This document shows positions 18,195 to 26,478 of a stretch of DNA of 64,000 nucleotides, piece by piece. A program made the translations under genes and the position numbers. The stretch is taken from assembly GCA_050955045.1 (NCBI GenBank), contig JBPBQV010000012.1, positions 30,976-94,975 on the forward strand. The letters run 5' to 3'. Below the pieces are notes generated by a model. The model worked only from the letters and a program-made list of their open reading frames with translations, ran no database searches and was not told the origin of the DNA. This DNA is from Mucilaginibacter_A sp050955045. GTDB taxonomy: Bacteria; Bacteroidota; Bacteroidia; Sphingobacteriales; Sphingobacteriaceae. How positions within the stretch are numbered: position 1 is the first letter of the stretch; each line of letters starts with the position of its first letter.

Positions 18195-19172
18195 TTATAT
18201 AACTACATCCACAACCTGATCTAAAACTAAGTCAAAATTCGGAGTTTTAGTCCAGTCAATAGTTCTATGTTTAAGCTGATTAAGTGGCGACCATCTTTCT
18301 GGCTCGCCGTGCAAACTGATAACAATGCTTGGTGTGCCATAAGCAGCAGCAATATGCGATACGCCGGTACAATTAGAAATCAGCGCAAAAGCATCTTTAA
18401 TTAAAACGCCAACTGCACCCAAAGTAGTTTTACCAGTCATATTATAAGCTTCGTGCTTCATATGCTGCATTACTTCTGTTGCCAAATGTTCTTCATCTTT
18501 TGTTCCGGTAATTATCACATCAAAACCCTGCTCCTGGCAATAATCTGCCAATGCAGCAAAATAAGCAGGCGGCCATTGTCTTGCTAAACTGCGTGAACCG
18601 GGATGGATACAAATATATTTCTGCGGAATGATTTGCAGGTTCAGCTGATCAAAAGCATCACGATCATAACTGTTCAACGGAAATTCCAGTTCGGGTCCAA
18701 CAGAAGGAATGCCCAAATGGTTCATCAGCAATAAATGACGTTCAATTTCTGGGATGCCGGTTGGATATTTTAAAAATAACGGATTGGGGCGATAATCTTC
18801 TTCGCGATAAAAACCGGCGGTATAAAAAGCACCGAACAGCTCAATCATAGGATTTACAATTGAACCATTTCCCTGCATCTGCAAAGCCAGATCAAATTTC
18901 TGCTGCTGCACTTCCTGCAAAAAAGCAGTAATTTTTTCAGGATTGATTTCCTGCTCAGGCAATCCCGGATAACCAGGAAAAGCAATAAAAGCGTTAAAAT
19001 AATCAGGGAAACGGGTAAGCAAACTTTCTGCCCAGGGCAAACCAATTAAGGTAATATGTGCATCCGGATAAGTGGTGCGCAAAGCCCGAAAAGCAGGAAC
19101 TGAACATAATAAATCGCCTAATTGCAAGGCGCGAAAAACAACAATTTTTTGAATTGGATGTGCAGTTAACAT
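18195..19172 (-). CDS. Glycosyltransferase family 9 (heptosyltransferase-like)
   Basis: A 325-residue protein from the ATG at 19172; an upstream TTG at 19208 would add twelve residues that do not match the family. The N-terminal Rossmann domain begins KIVVFRALQLGDLLCSVPAFRALR, the hallmark of ADP-heptose:LPS heptosyltransferases. ICIHPGSRSLARQWPPAYFAALAD and the C-terminal ISNCTGVSHIAAAYGTPSIVISL complete the donor-binding site. Likely transfers heptose or a related sugar onto lipopolysaccharide or another glycan at the inner face of the membrane. No other LPS gene is nearby. A perfect palindrome of the iterated motif lies just upstream. Confidence 0.9.
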   Translation of the reverse strand: MLTAHPIQKIVVFRALQLGDLLCSVPAFRALRTTYPDAHITLIGLPWAESLLTRFPDYFNAFIAFPGYPGLPEQEINPEKITAFLQEVQQQKFDLALQMQGNGSIVNPMIELFGAFYTAGFYREEDYRPNPLFLKYPTGIPEIERHLLLMNHLGIPSVGPELEFPLNSYDRDAFDQLNLQIIPQKYICIHPGSRSLARQWPPAYFAALADYCQEQGFDVIITGTKDEEHLATEVMQHMKHEAYNMTGKTTLGAVGVLIKDAFALISNCTGVSHIAAAYGTPSIVISLHGEPERWSPLNQLKHRTIDWTKTPNFDLVLDQVVDVVI

Positions 19173-19234
19173 AATTTCGACAAGTTGTGAATTTAACCTG
19201 AATATCAAAATTATGTTTCACACTGAGGATTAAT

Positions 19235-19268
19235 GGATACTGTTTTTATGCTGATAAAAACAGTATCC
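19235..19268. repeat. Perfect palindromic form of the iterated motif
   Basis: GGATACTGTTTTTAT and ATAAAAACAGTATCC form a perfect 15-bp inverted repeat with a 4-nt loop, between two minus-strand genes. It is the cleanest copy in the window. Confidence 0.9.
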
Positions 19269-19276
19269 GTTTAAAA

Positions 19277-19669
19277 TTACTGATCCTTAAACTTTTCGTC
19301 TGACCGGACAATATGTGTTTTACCGTGTGGCTGTGGGTTTCCATCACGATCAACATTTACAAAAACCAGTTTATCAACAGTGAGAATACTTTTACGGGTA
19401 ATTTTATTCCGGACTTCGCAGCAAAGCGTAATAGAAGTACGTCCAAAATGAGTAGCCGTCATCCCTAGTTCAATAATATCACCTTGGCGCGCAGAGCTTA
19501 CAAAATTAATTTCCGACATAAATTTGGTAACAACATGCGGATTATCTAACTGGCAAATGGCATAAATTGCAGCTTCTTCATCAATCCACATTAATAAACT
19601 GCCGCCAAACAAAGTACCATTTGGGTTGAGATCTTCCGGTTTTACCCATTTACGCGTATGAAAATTCAT
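19277..19669 (-). CDS. Hotdog-fold acyl-CoA thioesterase (YciA-like)
   Basis: A 130-residue hotdog protein. DLNPNGTLFGGSLLMWIDEEAAIYA carries the N-terminal helix with the catalytic Asn/Gly and Asp pattern of acyl-CoA hydrolases, and MSEINFVSSARQGDIIELGMTATHFGRTSIT is the core sheet. Members hydrolyse short to long acyl-CoA in the cytosol. It starts one nucleotide after the msrA stop codon, so the two genes are certainly co-transcribed and likely coupled, although no functional link is known. Confidence 0.88.
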   Translation of the reverse strand: MNFHTRKWVKPEDLNPNGTLFGGSLLMWIDEEAAIYAICQLDNPHVVTKFMSEINFVSSARQGDIIELGMTATHFGRTSITLCCEVRNKITRKSILTVDKLVFVNVDRDGNPQPHGKTHIVRSDEKFKDQ

Positions 19670-19670
19670 T

Positions 19671-20348
19671 TTAGTTCTTCAGCTTACCTTTGTACATTTT
19701 TTTAAACTGATTAAAACGTTGTTCTGATACATTTTGAATATACGGATTATCACCGTTGTGTTTTGCATAGTTCTGGTGATATTCCTCAGCCCGATAAAAA
19801 TCTTTTAAAGGAACAATTTGCGTAACAATTGCGCGCTGAAACATACCCGATTTTAAAGCATCTGCTTTTGCTGTTTCTGCCATTGATTTTTCTGCTGCAT
19901 TTGCATAAAACACAACAGAACGATATTGTGTGCCTTCATCCGGGCCTTGTTTGTCTTGGGTTGTTGCATCATGCGAAGCGTAAAAAACTTTAGACAATTC
20001 CTGGTAAGAAACTTTTTTAGGATCGTAATAAACCAAAACCGACTCGGCATAACCTGTATTTCCAGTACTTACTTTTTCATAAGTTGGGTTTGAAACATTA
20101 CCACCAGCGTATCCTGAAATTACAGAATCCACACCGGCTACATCTTCAAAAATTTCTTCGGAACACCAAAAACAACCTTCGGCGAAAGCAGCAACGGCTT
20201 TCCCTTTTGGGGCGATCACAGATATTTTCCGGACTCCGCCTTTACCAGGACCATCAAAAACAGTTAAATTACTGGAAGAAGCTTGTCCACAGGAAGCAAA
20301 AAACACTGCAGCAAGTACCAAATTATACATTTTTGTGTAAAGGTTCAT
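19671..20348 (-). CDS. msrA: Peptide-methionine (S)-S-oxide reductase MsrA, lipoprotein form
   Basis: A 225-residue protein that reduces methionine-S-sulfoxide in damaged proteins. The catalytic motif GCFWC lies at residues 58-62 (active Cys59), followed by VSGYAGG-type ISGYAGGNVSNPTYEKVSTGNTGYAE. HDATTQDKQGPDEGTQYRS and YHQNYAKHN are further family signatures. The N-terminus has a lipoprotein signal ending FFASC (Cys20), so the enzyme is probably anchored in the periplasm and repairs envelope proteins. No MsrB domain is fused. It heads a two-gene unit with the thioesterase. Confidence 0.95.
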   Translation of the reverse strand: MNLYTKMYNLVLAAVFFASCGQASSSNLTVFDGPGKGGVRKISVIAPKGKAVAAFAEGCFWCSEEIFEDVAGVDSVISGYAGGNVSNPTYEKVSTGNTGYAESVLVYYDPKKVSYQELSKVFYASHDATTQDKQGPDEGTQYRSVVFYANAAEKSMAETAKADALKSGMFQRAIVTQIVPLKDFYRAEEYHQNYAKHNGDNPYIQNVSEQRFNQFKKMYKGKLKN

Positions 20349-20453
20349 ATTTGTAAATTTATATTTGAATAAACAATATACGCAAGCAGTTACGTTTTAT
20401 CGGTAAATTCAATGAAAACTTACACTGATTTTACAAGGTCAATTTTTTGTGCA

Positions 20454-20466
20454 CTAAAAGAAGTAA
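20454..20466 (+). repeat. Iterated motif (intergenic)
   Basis: CTAAAAGAAGTAA, between msrA and the SRPBCC gene. A T-run at 20441-20448 takes the place of the left half. Confidence 0.6.
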
Positions 20467-20481
20467 ATGGTAATTATGTTG

Positions 20482-20877
20482 TTACTGCTTTACTAATTCC
20501 TGTAACTTTTGCGTCTCATGGTCAGCTAATTTCTGCAAAGGTGATTTGGCCATCATCTTCATCATCATGTTCAACACTGCAGAAATGGTGAAAGTTACTT
20601 CTGTTTGCGTTCCTGCTTCTTTTATCGCCCATTTTAATTGCAGCGGAAAAGGAGGATTTTCTATCGCATTAATTAAAATTTCTGTTGGATTTCGGCTGGC
20701 AACTTGCAAAACCAGCTTAGCCATATTCTGAATGTTAAAACGTGCTTCATCTCTGGTAGATTTCCAGTCAACAATGTTTTCGGGCATCAATTGCTGATGA
20801 TTATTTAAATCTCCCAGAAAACTATATACAGATGCAACTGGTGCATTTAGCGTAATATTACTTTCAATAACAGTCAT
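20482..20877 (-). CDS. SRPBCC (START-like) family protein
   Basis: A 131-residue protein of the START/SRPBCC fold. It opens with the typical strand SNITLNAPVASVYSFLGDLNNHQQLMP and ends with the long C-terminal helix PLQKLADHETQKLQELVKQ that closes the hydrophobic pocket. Ligand unknown. It is 23 nt downstream of pyrE on the same strand; this pairing with pyrE is common in Bacteroidota, but its reason is unclear. The codons for WAIKEAG carry an iterated motif (20614-20627). Confidence 0.85.
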   Translation of the reverse strand: MTVIESNITLNAPVASVYSFLGDLNNHQQLMPENIVDWKSTRDEARFNIQNMAKLVLQVASRNPTEILINAIENPPFPLQLKWAIKEAGTQTEVTFTISAVLNMMMKMMAKSPLQKLADHETQKLQELVKQ

Positions 20878-20900
20878 AAAAAAGATTTAATCGGCAATGA

Positions 20901-21542
20901 TTACTTGCCCCACTCGGCAGGATTGACGCGCCATTGTTGTAAAACTCCAATCTGATTTTCGTTAATGTATTGGTTAGCAGCTGCGTATTTAATCAGTGCA
21001 GCATAATTAGATAAGGTAGCAAAACGGCAGCGTGCATTTTTAAAATTTTCGGTAGCTTCATCCAACCCATATGTAAAAATGGCTGCTAATCCTGCGACAT
21101 CTCCGCCAGCTGCGCGCAACGCTTCAACGGCTTGCAAGCTACTTTTACCGGTCGAAATTAAGTCTTCTACTACCACAATCCGTTGTCCGCGGTGCAATTC
21201 GCCTTCTACCAAATTGCCGGTTCCATGTTCTTTTGGTTTGGACCGAACGTATAAAAACGGCATTCCCAATTCCTGCGCTACCAAAACACCTTGCGGAATT
21301 CCGGCCGTTGCCACACCTGCAATACAACTTACAGCACCAAATTCTTCCTGAATCATGGCTACCAGTTGCTGGCGGATATAGGTACGGATAGTTGGATGTG
21401 AAAGCGTTAAACGATTATCACAATAAATAGGTGATTTCCAGCCCGATGCCCAGGTAAAAGGTTTATCTGGTTGTAGTTTGATTGCTTTAATCTGCAATAA
21501 AAATTCTGCAACCTGTTGCTCAACTTCGTTTTTATGAAACAT
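20901..21542 (-). CDS. pyrE: Orotate phosphoribosyltransferase
   Basis: A 213-residue enzyme of pyrimidine synthesis that joins orotate and PRPP to give OMP. The PRPP-binding motif is VVVEDLISTGKSSLQAVEAL (13-residue PRTase motif with the two acidic residues). The catalytic loop segment YVRSKPKEHGTGNLVEG contains the conserved Lys-Lys/His pattern, and FTWASGWKSPIYCDNR is the N-terminal hood. Full length for the family. It is followed 23 nt later by the SRPBCC gene, probably in one transcript. Confidence 0.96.
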   Translation of the reverse strand: MFHKNEVEQQVAEFLLQIKAIKLQPDKPFTWASGWKSPIYCDNRLTLSHPTIRTYIRQQLVAMIQEEFGAVSCIAGVATAGIPQGVLVAQELGMPFLYVRSKPKEHGTGNLVEGELHRGQRIVVVEDLISTGKSSLQAVEALRAAGGDVAGLAAIFTYGLDEATENFKNARCRFATLSNYAALIKYAAANQYINENQIGVLQQWRVNPAEWGK

Positions 21543-21930
21543 AAAAGCAGTTTGGCAAATTTAAAAAACACTGAACATCGCCTGAATGGAGAAGGTATTT
21601 TACTGATAAAAAAGTTTTTTTATGTGAAAATATCATCATGATTACTAACTGTTTCTAACTGGTATTGGATAAAGAAATACAAATTGCAGCTTAGCAAAGA
21701 TAAAAATCCTTCAAGTTTTAGTGCATATTTTAGCTATAATAATTATAAAAACAGGAACAGCTGAATTTTAATTCAATTGTATAACCCATTCTTAACAGTT
21801 GGTTAACAACAATTTATGCGCCTTGCGTTGGCTGATTTTCAGGTTTCAACTATATTCAAAAATATTTTTAAAAACTATAACCTTAATAAAATACGTTACG
21901 TATAAGTGAACTACAAAAAACCAATTTGTT
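21543..21930. other. 388-nt intergenic region between pyrE and the small ORF
   Basis: Divergent spacer with no gene that I can support. It is AT-rich and holds the shared element at 21802-21819 and presumably the pyrE promoter on the opposite strand. No hairpin of note. Confidence 0.5.
21802..21819 (+). promoter_or_regulatory. Shared upstream element GTTAAYAAYAATTTATGC
   Basis: GTTAACAACAATTTATGC, 16 of 18 bases identical with 17615-17632. It lies 111 nt before the small ORF. Confidence 0.35.
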
Positions 21931-22101
21931 ATGGAACTCCAAACATTGTTAAGAACATTAAGTAAAGACATAGAAGAAAAAAGCAGTTTATTATCATTAG
22001 CAGAAGCAGAACATCGTGATACTTCAAAAGTAAAAATGGAACTGGAAATTGCACTTGAAAACTATAGCTCCGTTTTTAGTGCATTGCCGCTACTAATGTA
22101 A
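21931..22101 (+). CDS. Small helical protein, 56 residues, unknown
   Basis: An ATG-to-TAA frame of 56 codons that I do not recognise. It reads MELQTLLRTLSKDIEEKS, then a Leu/Glu-rich amphipathic stretch, and ends SVFSALPLLM. It is predicted to be almost fully helical with a heptad-like pattern and could dimerise. Support for it being real: it is isolated between two genes, it has a clear hairpin terminator 28 nt after its stop, and an upstream element shared with another expressed-looking gene. Codon use is ordinary for the window. There is no signal peptide. It could be a small regulatory or stress peptide; function is not inferable. Confidence 0.6.
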   Translation: MELQTLLRTLSKDIEEKSSLLSLAEAEHRDTSKVKMELEIALENYSSVFSALPLLM

Positions 22102-22128
22102 ATTACAGTCCTATTCTAAACAAATTTG

Positions 22129-22176
22129 AAGGTTTGTGCTTTGGTAGATTTATTTACCTGGTACAAACCTTTTTTA
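22129..22176 (+). terminator. Terminator of the small ORF
   Basis: AGGTTTGT (22130-22137) pairs with ACAAACCT (22163-22170), followed by T6. An inner pair GGTAGAT/ATTTACC-like extends the stem. Confidence 0.75.
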
Positions 22177-22258
22177 GTATTGATGAATTTTTAATTTTTT
22201 TTTCGTCGGTAAAATTTATTCCGTTATTTGGTAACCGTTAAATGATACTTTATCTGGA

Positions 22259-22273
22259 AATGCTTCTTTTACC
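22259..22273 (-). repeat. Iterated motif (intergenic)
   Basis: AATGCTTCTTTTACC, 59 nt before the NUDIX start codon. Confidence 0.6.
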
Positions 22274-22331
22274 ATACAAAAATTAAAGCAATCATTTTTT
22301 AAAGTTGTCCGGAGATCCTCAGGAAGAAATT

Positions 22332-22979
22332 ATGCAAAATCCATTTTATAATATTTATATTGATGATAAACACTTGGTTATTGCAGAAGCAGTACCCGAA
22401 GGCTTTACTGATTATCAGGAAATTGATAATGATAAAGCAGATTTGAAATTGATTTATGCATTGATTTTTAATTTACCCAATCAGCATAAATTTTTGTTGC
22501 TGTGTAAAAATGCCAAAACAACTTTACGGAAACTATCCAAAAGTATCCGTTTGATTGAAGCTGCCGGCGGATTGGTTAAAAACGAGCGAAAAGAATACCT
22601 GGTTATTTTTAGAAACGGCGTTTGGGATTTGCCAAAAGGTAAAATTGAAGATGGCGAAAAAACCCGAAAAGCTGCCGTTAGAGAAGTGGAAGAAGAATGC
22701 GGCATCAAAGTAAAAAAAGCTGGCCGAAAAATTTGCAAAACTTACCACGTTTACAAGCAACGCAACGAAGAGTTAGCACTGAAAAAAACGCATTGGTACC
22801 GCATGAAAGCCGAAGGCCAGGATAAATTAAGACCTCAAAAAGAAGAAGGCATTACCAAAGCACGCTGGTTTACGCGTGAAAAATTCAGCATTTTGACCAA
22901 AAATACGTATCCATCTATTATGGATGTTTTGGATAATATGGGTTTGCTTACAGAAATGGAAGTGCCTTTGTTGGAATAA
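22332..22979 (+). CDS. NUDIX hydrolase
   Basis: A 215-residue protein from the ATG at 22332; an earlier TTG at 22305 would add nine residues without support. The Nudix box spans about residues 110-132 (GKIEDGEKTRKAAVREVEEE then CGI), with all conserved Glu and Arg present. Nudix enzymes hydrolyse nucleoside diphosphates linked to another moiety; the N-terminal domain (about 1-80) is not one I recognise, so the substrate is unknown. Its last 32 nt overlap the 3' end of convergent coaD. Confidence 0.88.
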   Translation: MQNPFYNIYIDDKHLVIAEAVPEGFTDYQEIDNDKADLKLIYALIFNLPNQHKFLLLCKNAKTTLRKLSKSIRLIEAAGGLVKNERKEYLVIFRNGVWDLPKGKIEDGEKTRKAAVREVEEECGIKVKKAGRKICKTYHVYKQRNEELALKKTHWYRMKAEGQDKLRPQKEEGITKARWFTREKFSILTKNTYPSIMDVLDNMGLLTEMEVPLLE

Positions 22980-23409
22980 ACTGACTTACATCACCATTAT
23001 ACTTTAAAATTTCGCGCACAATAGTAGAGCTGATAGAAGAATAACCAGGTTTACTTACGATAAAAATACTTTCGATTTCTGGTTCCAGCGCGTGGTTCAT
23101 TTGGGCAATTGCTTTTTCGTACTCAAAATCAGAAACTGTACGGATGCCGCGGATCATGTAACTCGCTCCTATTTGCTTGCAAAACGCTACCGTTAAACCT
23201 TCATAAGCAATTACTTCTATTTTAGGTTCATCTGCAAAAACGGCTTTTAGCATCTGCTCTCGTTTTTCGGGCGAAATCAATGGTTTTTTAGTACTGTTTA
23301 AACCGATGCCGATATAAACCTTATCAAACAAACTGATAGATCGTTTTAAAATATCTACATGAGCTTTGGTAACCGGATCAAAAGAACCTGGAAAAAGAGC
23401 CGTTTTCAT
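22948..23409 (-). CDS. coaD: Phosphopantetheine adenylyltransferase
   Basis: A 153-residue enzyme of coenzyme A synthesis (4'-phosphopantetheine plus ATP to dephospho-CoA). ALFPGSFDPVTKAHVDILKR is the nucleotidyltransferase signature; the usual GH in T/HxGH is replaced by AH, so the second conserved histidine is kept. IRGIRTVSDFEYEKAIAQMN and the C-terminal SSISSTIVREI complete the active site. Length fits the family (about 155-160). The 3' end overlaps the NUDIX gene by 32 nt in opposite orientation. It follows rsmD at 12 nt in a conserved Bacteroidota order DUF3822-rsmD-coaD. Confidence 0.95.
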   Translation of the reverse strand: MKTALFPGSFDPVTKAHVDILKRSISLFDKVYIGIGLNSTKKPLISPEKREQMLKAVFADEPKIEVIAYEGLTVAFCKQIGASYMIRGIRTVSDFEYEKAIAQMNHALEPEIESIFIVSKPGYSSISSTIVREILKYNGDVSQFIPTKALPFL

Positions 23410-23421
23410 ACAACAAAAATA

Positions 23422-23994
23422 TTAAATCTGTTCGTTTTGAAGAGTTGATTCTTCGGAGATTGAACTTTTAAAAAACGAAAAAGCCGTATTGCCGTAAACC
23501 CGTTTTTCAGAAAAGTTAGGTTGGTTATTTAAGTTTTGGTACGATGGATGTTCCACAATCAGCAAACCGCCGGGCACCAATAAATTACGGGTAAAAACAG
23601 CATTTGGCAGTTGCGGAATTTTATCCAGATCATAAGGCGGATCAGCAAAAATTACATCATATTGCTTAGTTTCTGCTTCCAGAAATTTGAAAACATCAGC
23701 CTTAAAGGTTGTAATTTCTGGAAACTTGTGCTTTAGTGCCATATCTTTTAAATAAAAAATACATTGCGCCGCCCGATCAACCGCAACCACACTTTCGGCT
23801 GCCCGCGAAGCAAATTCCATGGCAATATTTCCGGTTCCGCTAAACAAATCCAGCACTTTCAAGCCTTCAAAATCCAGCAAATTGTTTAGAATATTAAATA
23901 AAGCTTCTTTCGCCAAATCTGTGGTTGGCCGTACCGGTAAATTATTTGGCGGATTTAAGCGCAATCCTTTCAGTCGTCCTCCGATAATCCGCAT
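23422..23994 (-). CDS. rsmD: 16S rRNA (guanine966-N2)-methyltransferase
   Basis: A 190-residue methyltransferase for G966 of 16S rRNA. MRIIGGRLKGLRL is the RsmD N-terminus, VLDLFSGTGNIAMEFASRAAE binds S-adenosylmethionine, and VIFADPPYDLDKI holds the DPPY catalytic motif for N2 methylation. Its ATG overlaps the TGA of the upstream DUF3822 gene by one base (ATGA), so the two are translationally coupled. Confidence 0.95.
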   Translation of the reverse strand: MRIIGGRLKGLRLNPPNNLPVRPTTDLAKEALFNILNNLLDFEGLKVLDLFSGTGNIAMEFASRAAESVVAVDRAAQCIFYLKDMALKHKFPEITTFKADVFKFLEAETKQYDVIFADPPYDLDKIPQLPNAVFTRNLLVPGGLLIVEHPSYQNLNNQPNFSEKRVYGNTAFSFFKSSISEESTLQNEQI

Positions 23995-24794
23995 CAGTTT
24001 AAACCTAAAAACTGAATAACCTGATGCTGTGGTAAACCATTTTCCGGCATAAAATTAGTCAGCGTAAACAAAATAACATCTTTAAAAAACTCCTTTAAAC
24101 GAAGCATTTGTTCGCCATTTGCTTCTATCCTGCCGCTTATCACAATGGTTGTTTCTTCCGGTTTTAAGTTGAGCTGATCTGCCACCAGAGCCGTAAAATA
24201 AACCAATTCGTCTAATGTGGAGATCAAAAACTGATTGTAAAAACGAATTTTATGCTGTTCGGGATACAGTACCTGCAATTGGTTTTTTTCCAAAAACAGA
24301 TACAGATTCTGGCTGGAAGGCTGCTTTTTCAGCACTGTTTTAATCCAGCTTTTTGGCGCAAACAAAATTTCTGTTGTATTAAACTTACTTTCAATCTTCC
24401 TTAAAATATGCTCCGGAAAAATAAAAATAACCGTGTTTTCCCCATTTTCAATCTGATCTTTTAAAACTGCATCTGCTTCTTTTATCAGCAAAAATGCAGC
24501 GTAATCTGCTAAATTTTCATCGGTAAAAACAGCATCTGGTATTAAACAAAAACTATTGCTTTCTGCTGCAATAATTAATTTTTGATAAGATAAATTCAAC
24601 GTTTCTGAATGAACAGAAGACTCAAAAAGCTGATTTAGAGGACTGTTGGTACTTACCCGGACTAATTTATTGGTTTTAGCATGACGGACGGCATAACTAA
24701 AAGTATCCGGATTTAAAAAAACGAGCAACTGGAAATCAGCTGTGTTTGCAGAATTAAAATCAGGATCGGAATAGTTTATCGGGACGAAGTGCAT
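23994..24794 (-). CDS. DUF3822 family protein
   Basis: A 266-residue protein of the DUF3822 family, known almost only from Bacteroidota and usually placed directly before rsmD, as here. The fold appears actin/ribonuclease-H-like: alternating strands and helices with FLEKNQLQVLYPEQHKIRFYNQF and ELVYFTALVADQLNLKPEETTIVISGRIE. This order recalls ASKHA-type ATPase domains, but no clear phosphate-binding residues could be confirmed. Function unknown. The codons for LLIKEADAVLK contain an iterated motif (24471-24487). Confidence 0.85.
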   Translation of the reverse strand: MHFVPINYSDPDFNSANTADFQLLVFLNPDTFSYAVRHAKTNKLVRVSTNSPLNQLFESSVHSETLNLSYQKLIIAAESNSFCLIPDAVFTDENLADYAAFLLIKEADAVLKDQIENGENTVIFIFPEHILRKIESKFNTTEILFAPKSWIKTVLKKQPSSQNLYLFLEKNQLQVLYPEQHKIRFYNQFLISTLDELVYFTALVADQLNLKPEETTIVISGRIEANGEQMLRLKEFFKDVILFTLTNFMPENGLPQHQVIQFLGLN

Positions 24795-24857
24795 CAGTAA
24801 GCAAAAGTAAAAAATTTTGCCAATAGACTTTAAGCGTTTTTATATTGATTTTTGAGG

Positions 24858-26285
24858 ATGATGAATGAAGATCTGATCCGCAAAGCTTTTCCGCATACGC
24901 CTACGTTACAGCAAATGGAACTTTTTAGTTTGCTGCACCAGTTTTTGATCAGTACGGATGAAGATTCCTGTTTTGTTTTAAAAGGTTATGCCGGAACCGG
25001 GAAAACCACCGTGCTGGCCGCGCTGGTAAAATTGCTCAGAAACTATAATTTCCAATCGTTTTTGATGGCTCCAACTGGTCGGGCGGCAAAAGTAATGAGC
25101 AGTTATTCCGGCCGGAAAGCCTTCACCATCCACAAAAAAATATACCGTAAAAAGAGTGCCGTTACGCCCGACATGAATTTTTCTACAGCAGATAATCTCC
25201 ATGAAAATACACTTTTTATTGTGGATGAAGCTTCCATGATTTCTGGGGAAAGTGGCGGACATGGCAACAGTTTGCTGCACGATTTAATCGAATACGTTTA
25301 CAATTCGCGCAATTGCAAACTACTGCTGATTGGAGACACAGCGCAGTTGCCGCCGGTTGGTTCGGAACAAAGCATCGCCCTGGAACCGAAAATTTTAAAG
25401 GACTTTTTTCATCTGCGGATTTTTAGTTACGAACTGACTGAAGTGATGCGACAGGAAAAAAATTCGGGTATTTTGGAAAACGTTACGGCGATGCGGAACC
25501 TGATCAGAAATGAAGAAGCCGAATATCCGCAAATCATTACCAAAGGATTTAAAGACATTTACCGCATGACCGGCGAAAAGCTGGAAGAAGGTTTAAATTA
25601 TGCTTATCAGAAATACGGCATGGAAAACACGCTGCTCATCTGCCGGTCCAATAAAAACGCCAATACTTATAACCAGCAGGTGCGCGCCCGGATTTTATAC
25701 CGCGAAGAAGAACTGACTGGCGGCGATTTTATCATGGTGGTGCGCAACAATTATTTTTGGATGAAAGATCAGGAAGAAGGCAGCACCAATTTTATTGCCA
25801 ACGGCGATATTGGACAGATCAAAAGAGTACGCAATATCCGCGAAATGTATGGTTTTCAATTTGCCGATGTGCAGTTGGAATTTACCGATTATGCGGATGG
25901 TTTGACTTTGGACTGCATAGTGATGCTGAATACTTTATATACCGAAACGCCAAGTTTATCGCAAGTAGAAAGTCAGCGTTTTTTTGAAGAAGTGATGAAA
26001 GATTACGAACATATCGCCAGCAGACAAAAAAAGATGGAAGAACTGAAAGCAAACCCGTATTTCAATGCGCTGCAAATTAAATTTGCTTACGCCGTTACTT
26101 GTCACAAAGCGCAAGGCGGACAATGGGACGCGGTTTTTGTAGATCAAGGTTATTTGACTGAAGAAATGCTGAATACAGATTTTTTGCGCTGGTTTTACAC
26201 GGCCTGCACGCGTGCATCTAAAGAACTTTTTCTGATCAATTTTAATGAGAAGTTTTATCAGGATAAACTGCCTGACACTTTTTAG
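24858..26285 (+). CDS. RecD-like ATP-dependent DNA helicase (SF1B)
   Basis: A 475-residue helicase from the ATG at 24858 (a TTG two codons earlier is less likely). Walker A is GYAGTGKTT (about residue 46), Walker B is FIVDEASMIS, motif III LLIGDTAQLPPVGS, motif IV-V region YAVTCHKAQGGQWDAVFVDQ, and motif VI FYTACTRASKELFLINF. The small size, compared with RecD or RecD2 (600-750), fits the stand-alone AAA-type helicases (UvrD_C_2 domain) that are universal in Bacteroidota. It probably unwinds DNA in repair or replication restart. Its stop codon lies inside an iterated palindrome. Confidence 0.9.
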   Translation: MMNEDLIRKAFPHTPTLQQMELFSLLHQFLISTDEDSCFVLKGYAGTGKTTVLAALVKLLRNYNFQSFLMAPTGRAAKVMSSYSGRKAFTIHKKIYRKKSAVTPDMNFSTADNLHENTLFIVDEASMISGESGGHGNSLLHDLIEYVYNSRNCKLLLIGDTAQLPPVGSEQSIALEPKILKDFFHLRIFSYELTEVMRQEKNSGILENVTAMRNLIRNEEAEYPQIITKGFKDIYRMTGEKLEEGLNYAYQKYGMENTLLICRSNKNANTYNQQVRARILYREEELTGGDFIMVVRNNYFWMKDQEEGSTNFIANGDIGQIKRVRNIREMYGFQFADVQLEFTDYADGLTLDCIVMLNTLYTETPSLSQVESQRFFEEVMKDYEHIASRQKKMEELKANPYFNALQIKFAYAVTCHKAQGGQWDAVFVDQGYLTEEMLNTDFLRWFYTACTRASKELFLINFNEKFYQDKLPDTF

Positions 26286-26302
26286 GTGCTAAAAGAAGCA
26301 TC
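26274..26302 (+). repeat. Iterated motif spanning the helicase stop codon
   Basis: GACACTTTTTAGGTGCTAAA followed by AGAAGCATC. The TAG stop (26283-26285) is in the left half. Confidence 0.7.
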
Positions 26303-26350
26303 AATCTAACTTATTGGACTTTTTTACAATTCATTTTAGAGTTTTTGCAT

Positions 26351-26366
26351 GGTAAAAGAAGTATTG
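26351..26366 (+). repeat. Iterated motif upstream of clpB
   Basis: GGTAAAAGAAGTATTG, 113 nt before the clpB start codon. It is the second copy in the helicase-clpB spacer. Confidence 0.6.
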
Positions 26367-26478
26367 GATTCAAATCAATCCAGACAGACTTTTTGTCATT
26401 TAAAAATAAAAGTAGCTGACGAATGTTCTTATTTTCTTCATAAAAAAACATTGGTTACGGATTTGTGCTTCAATCAGT

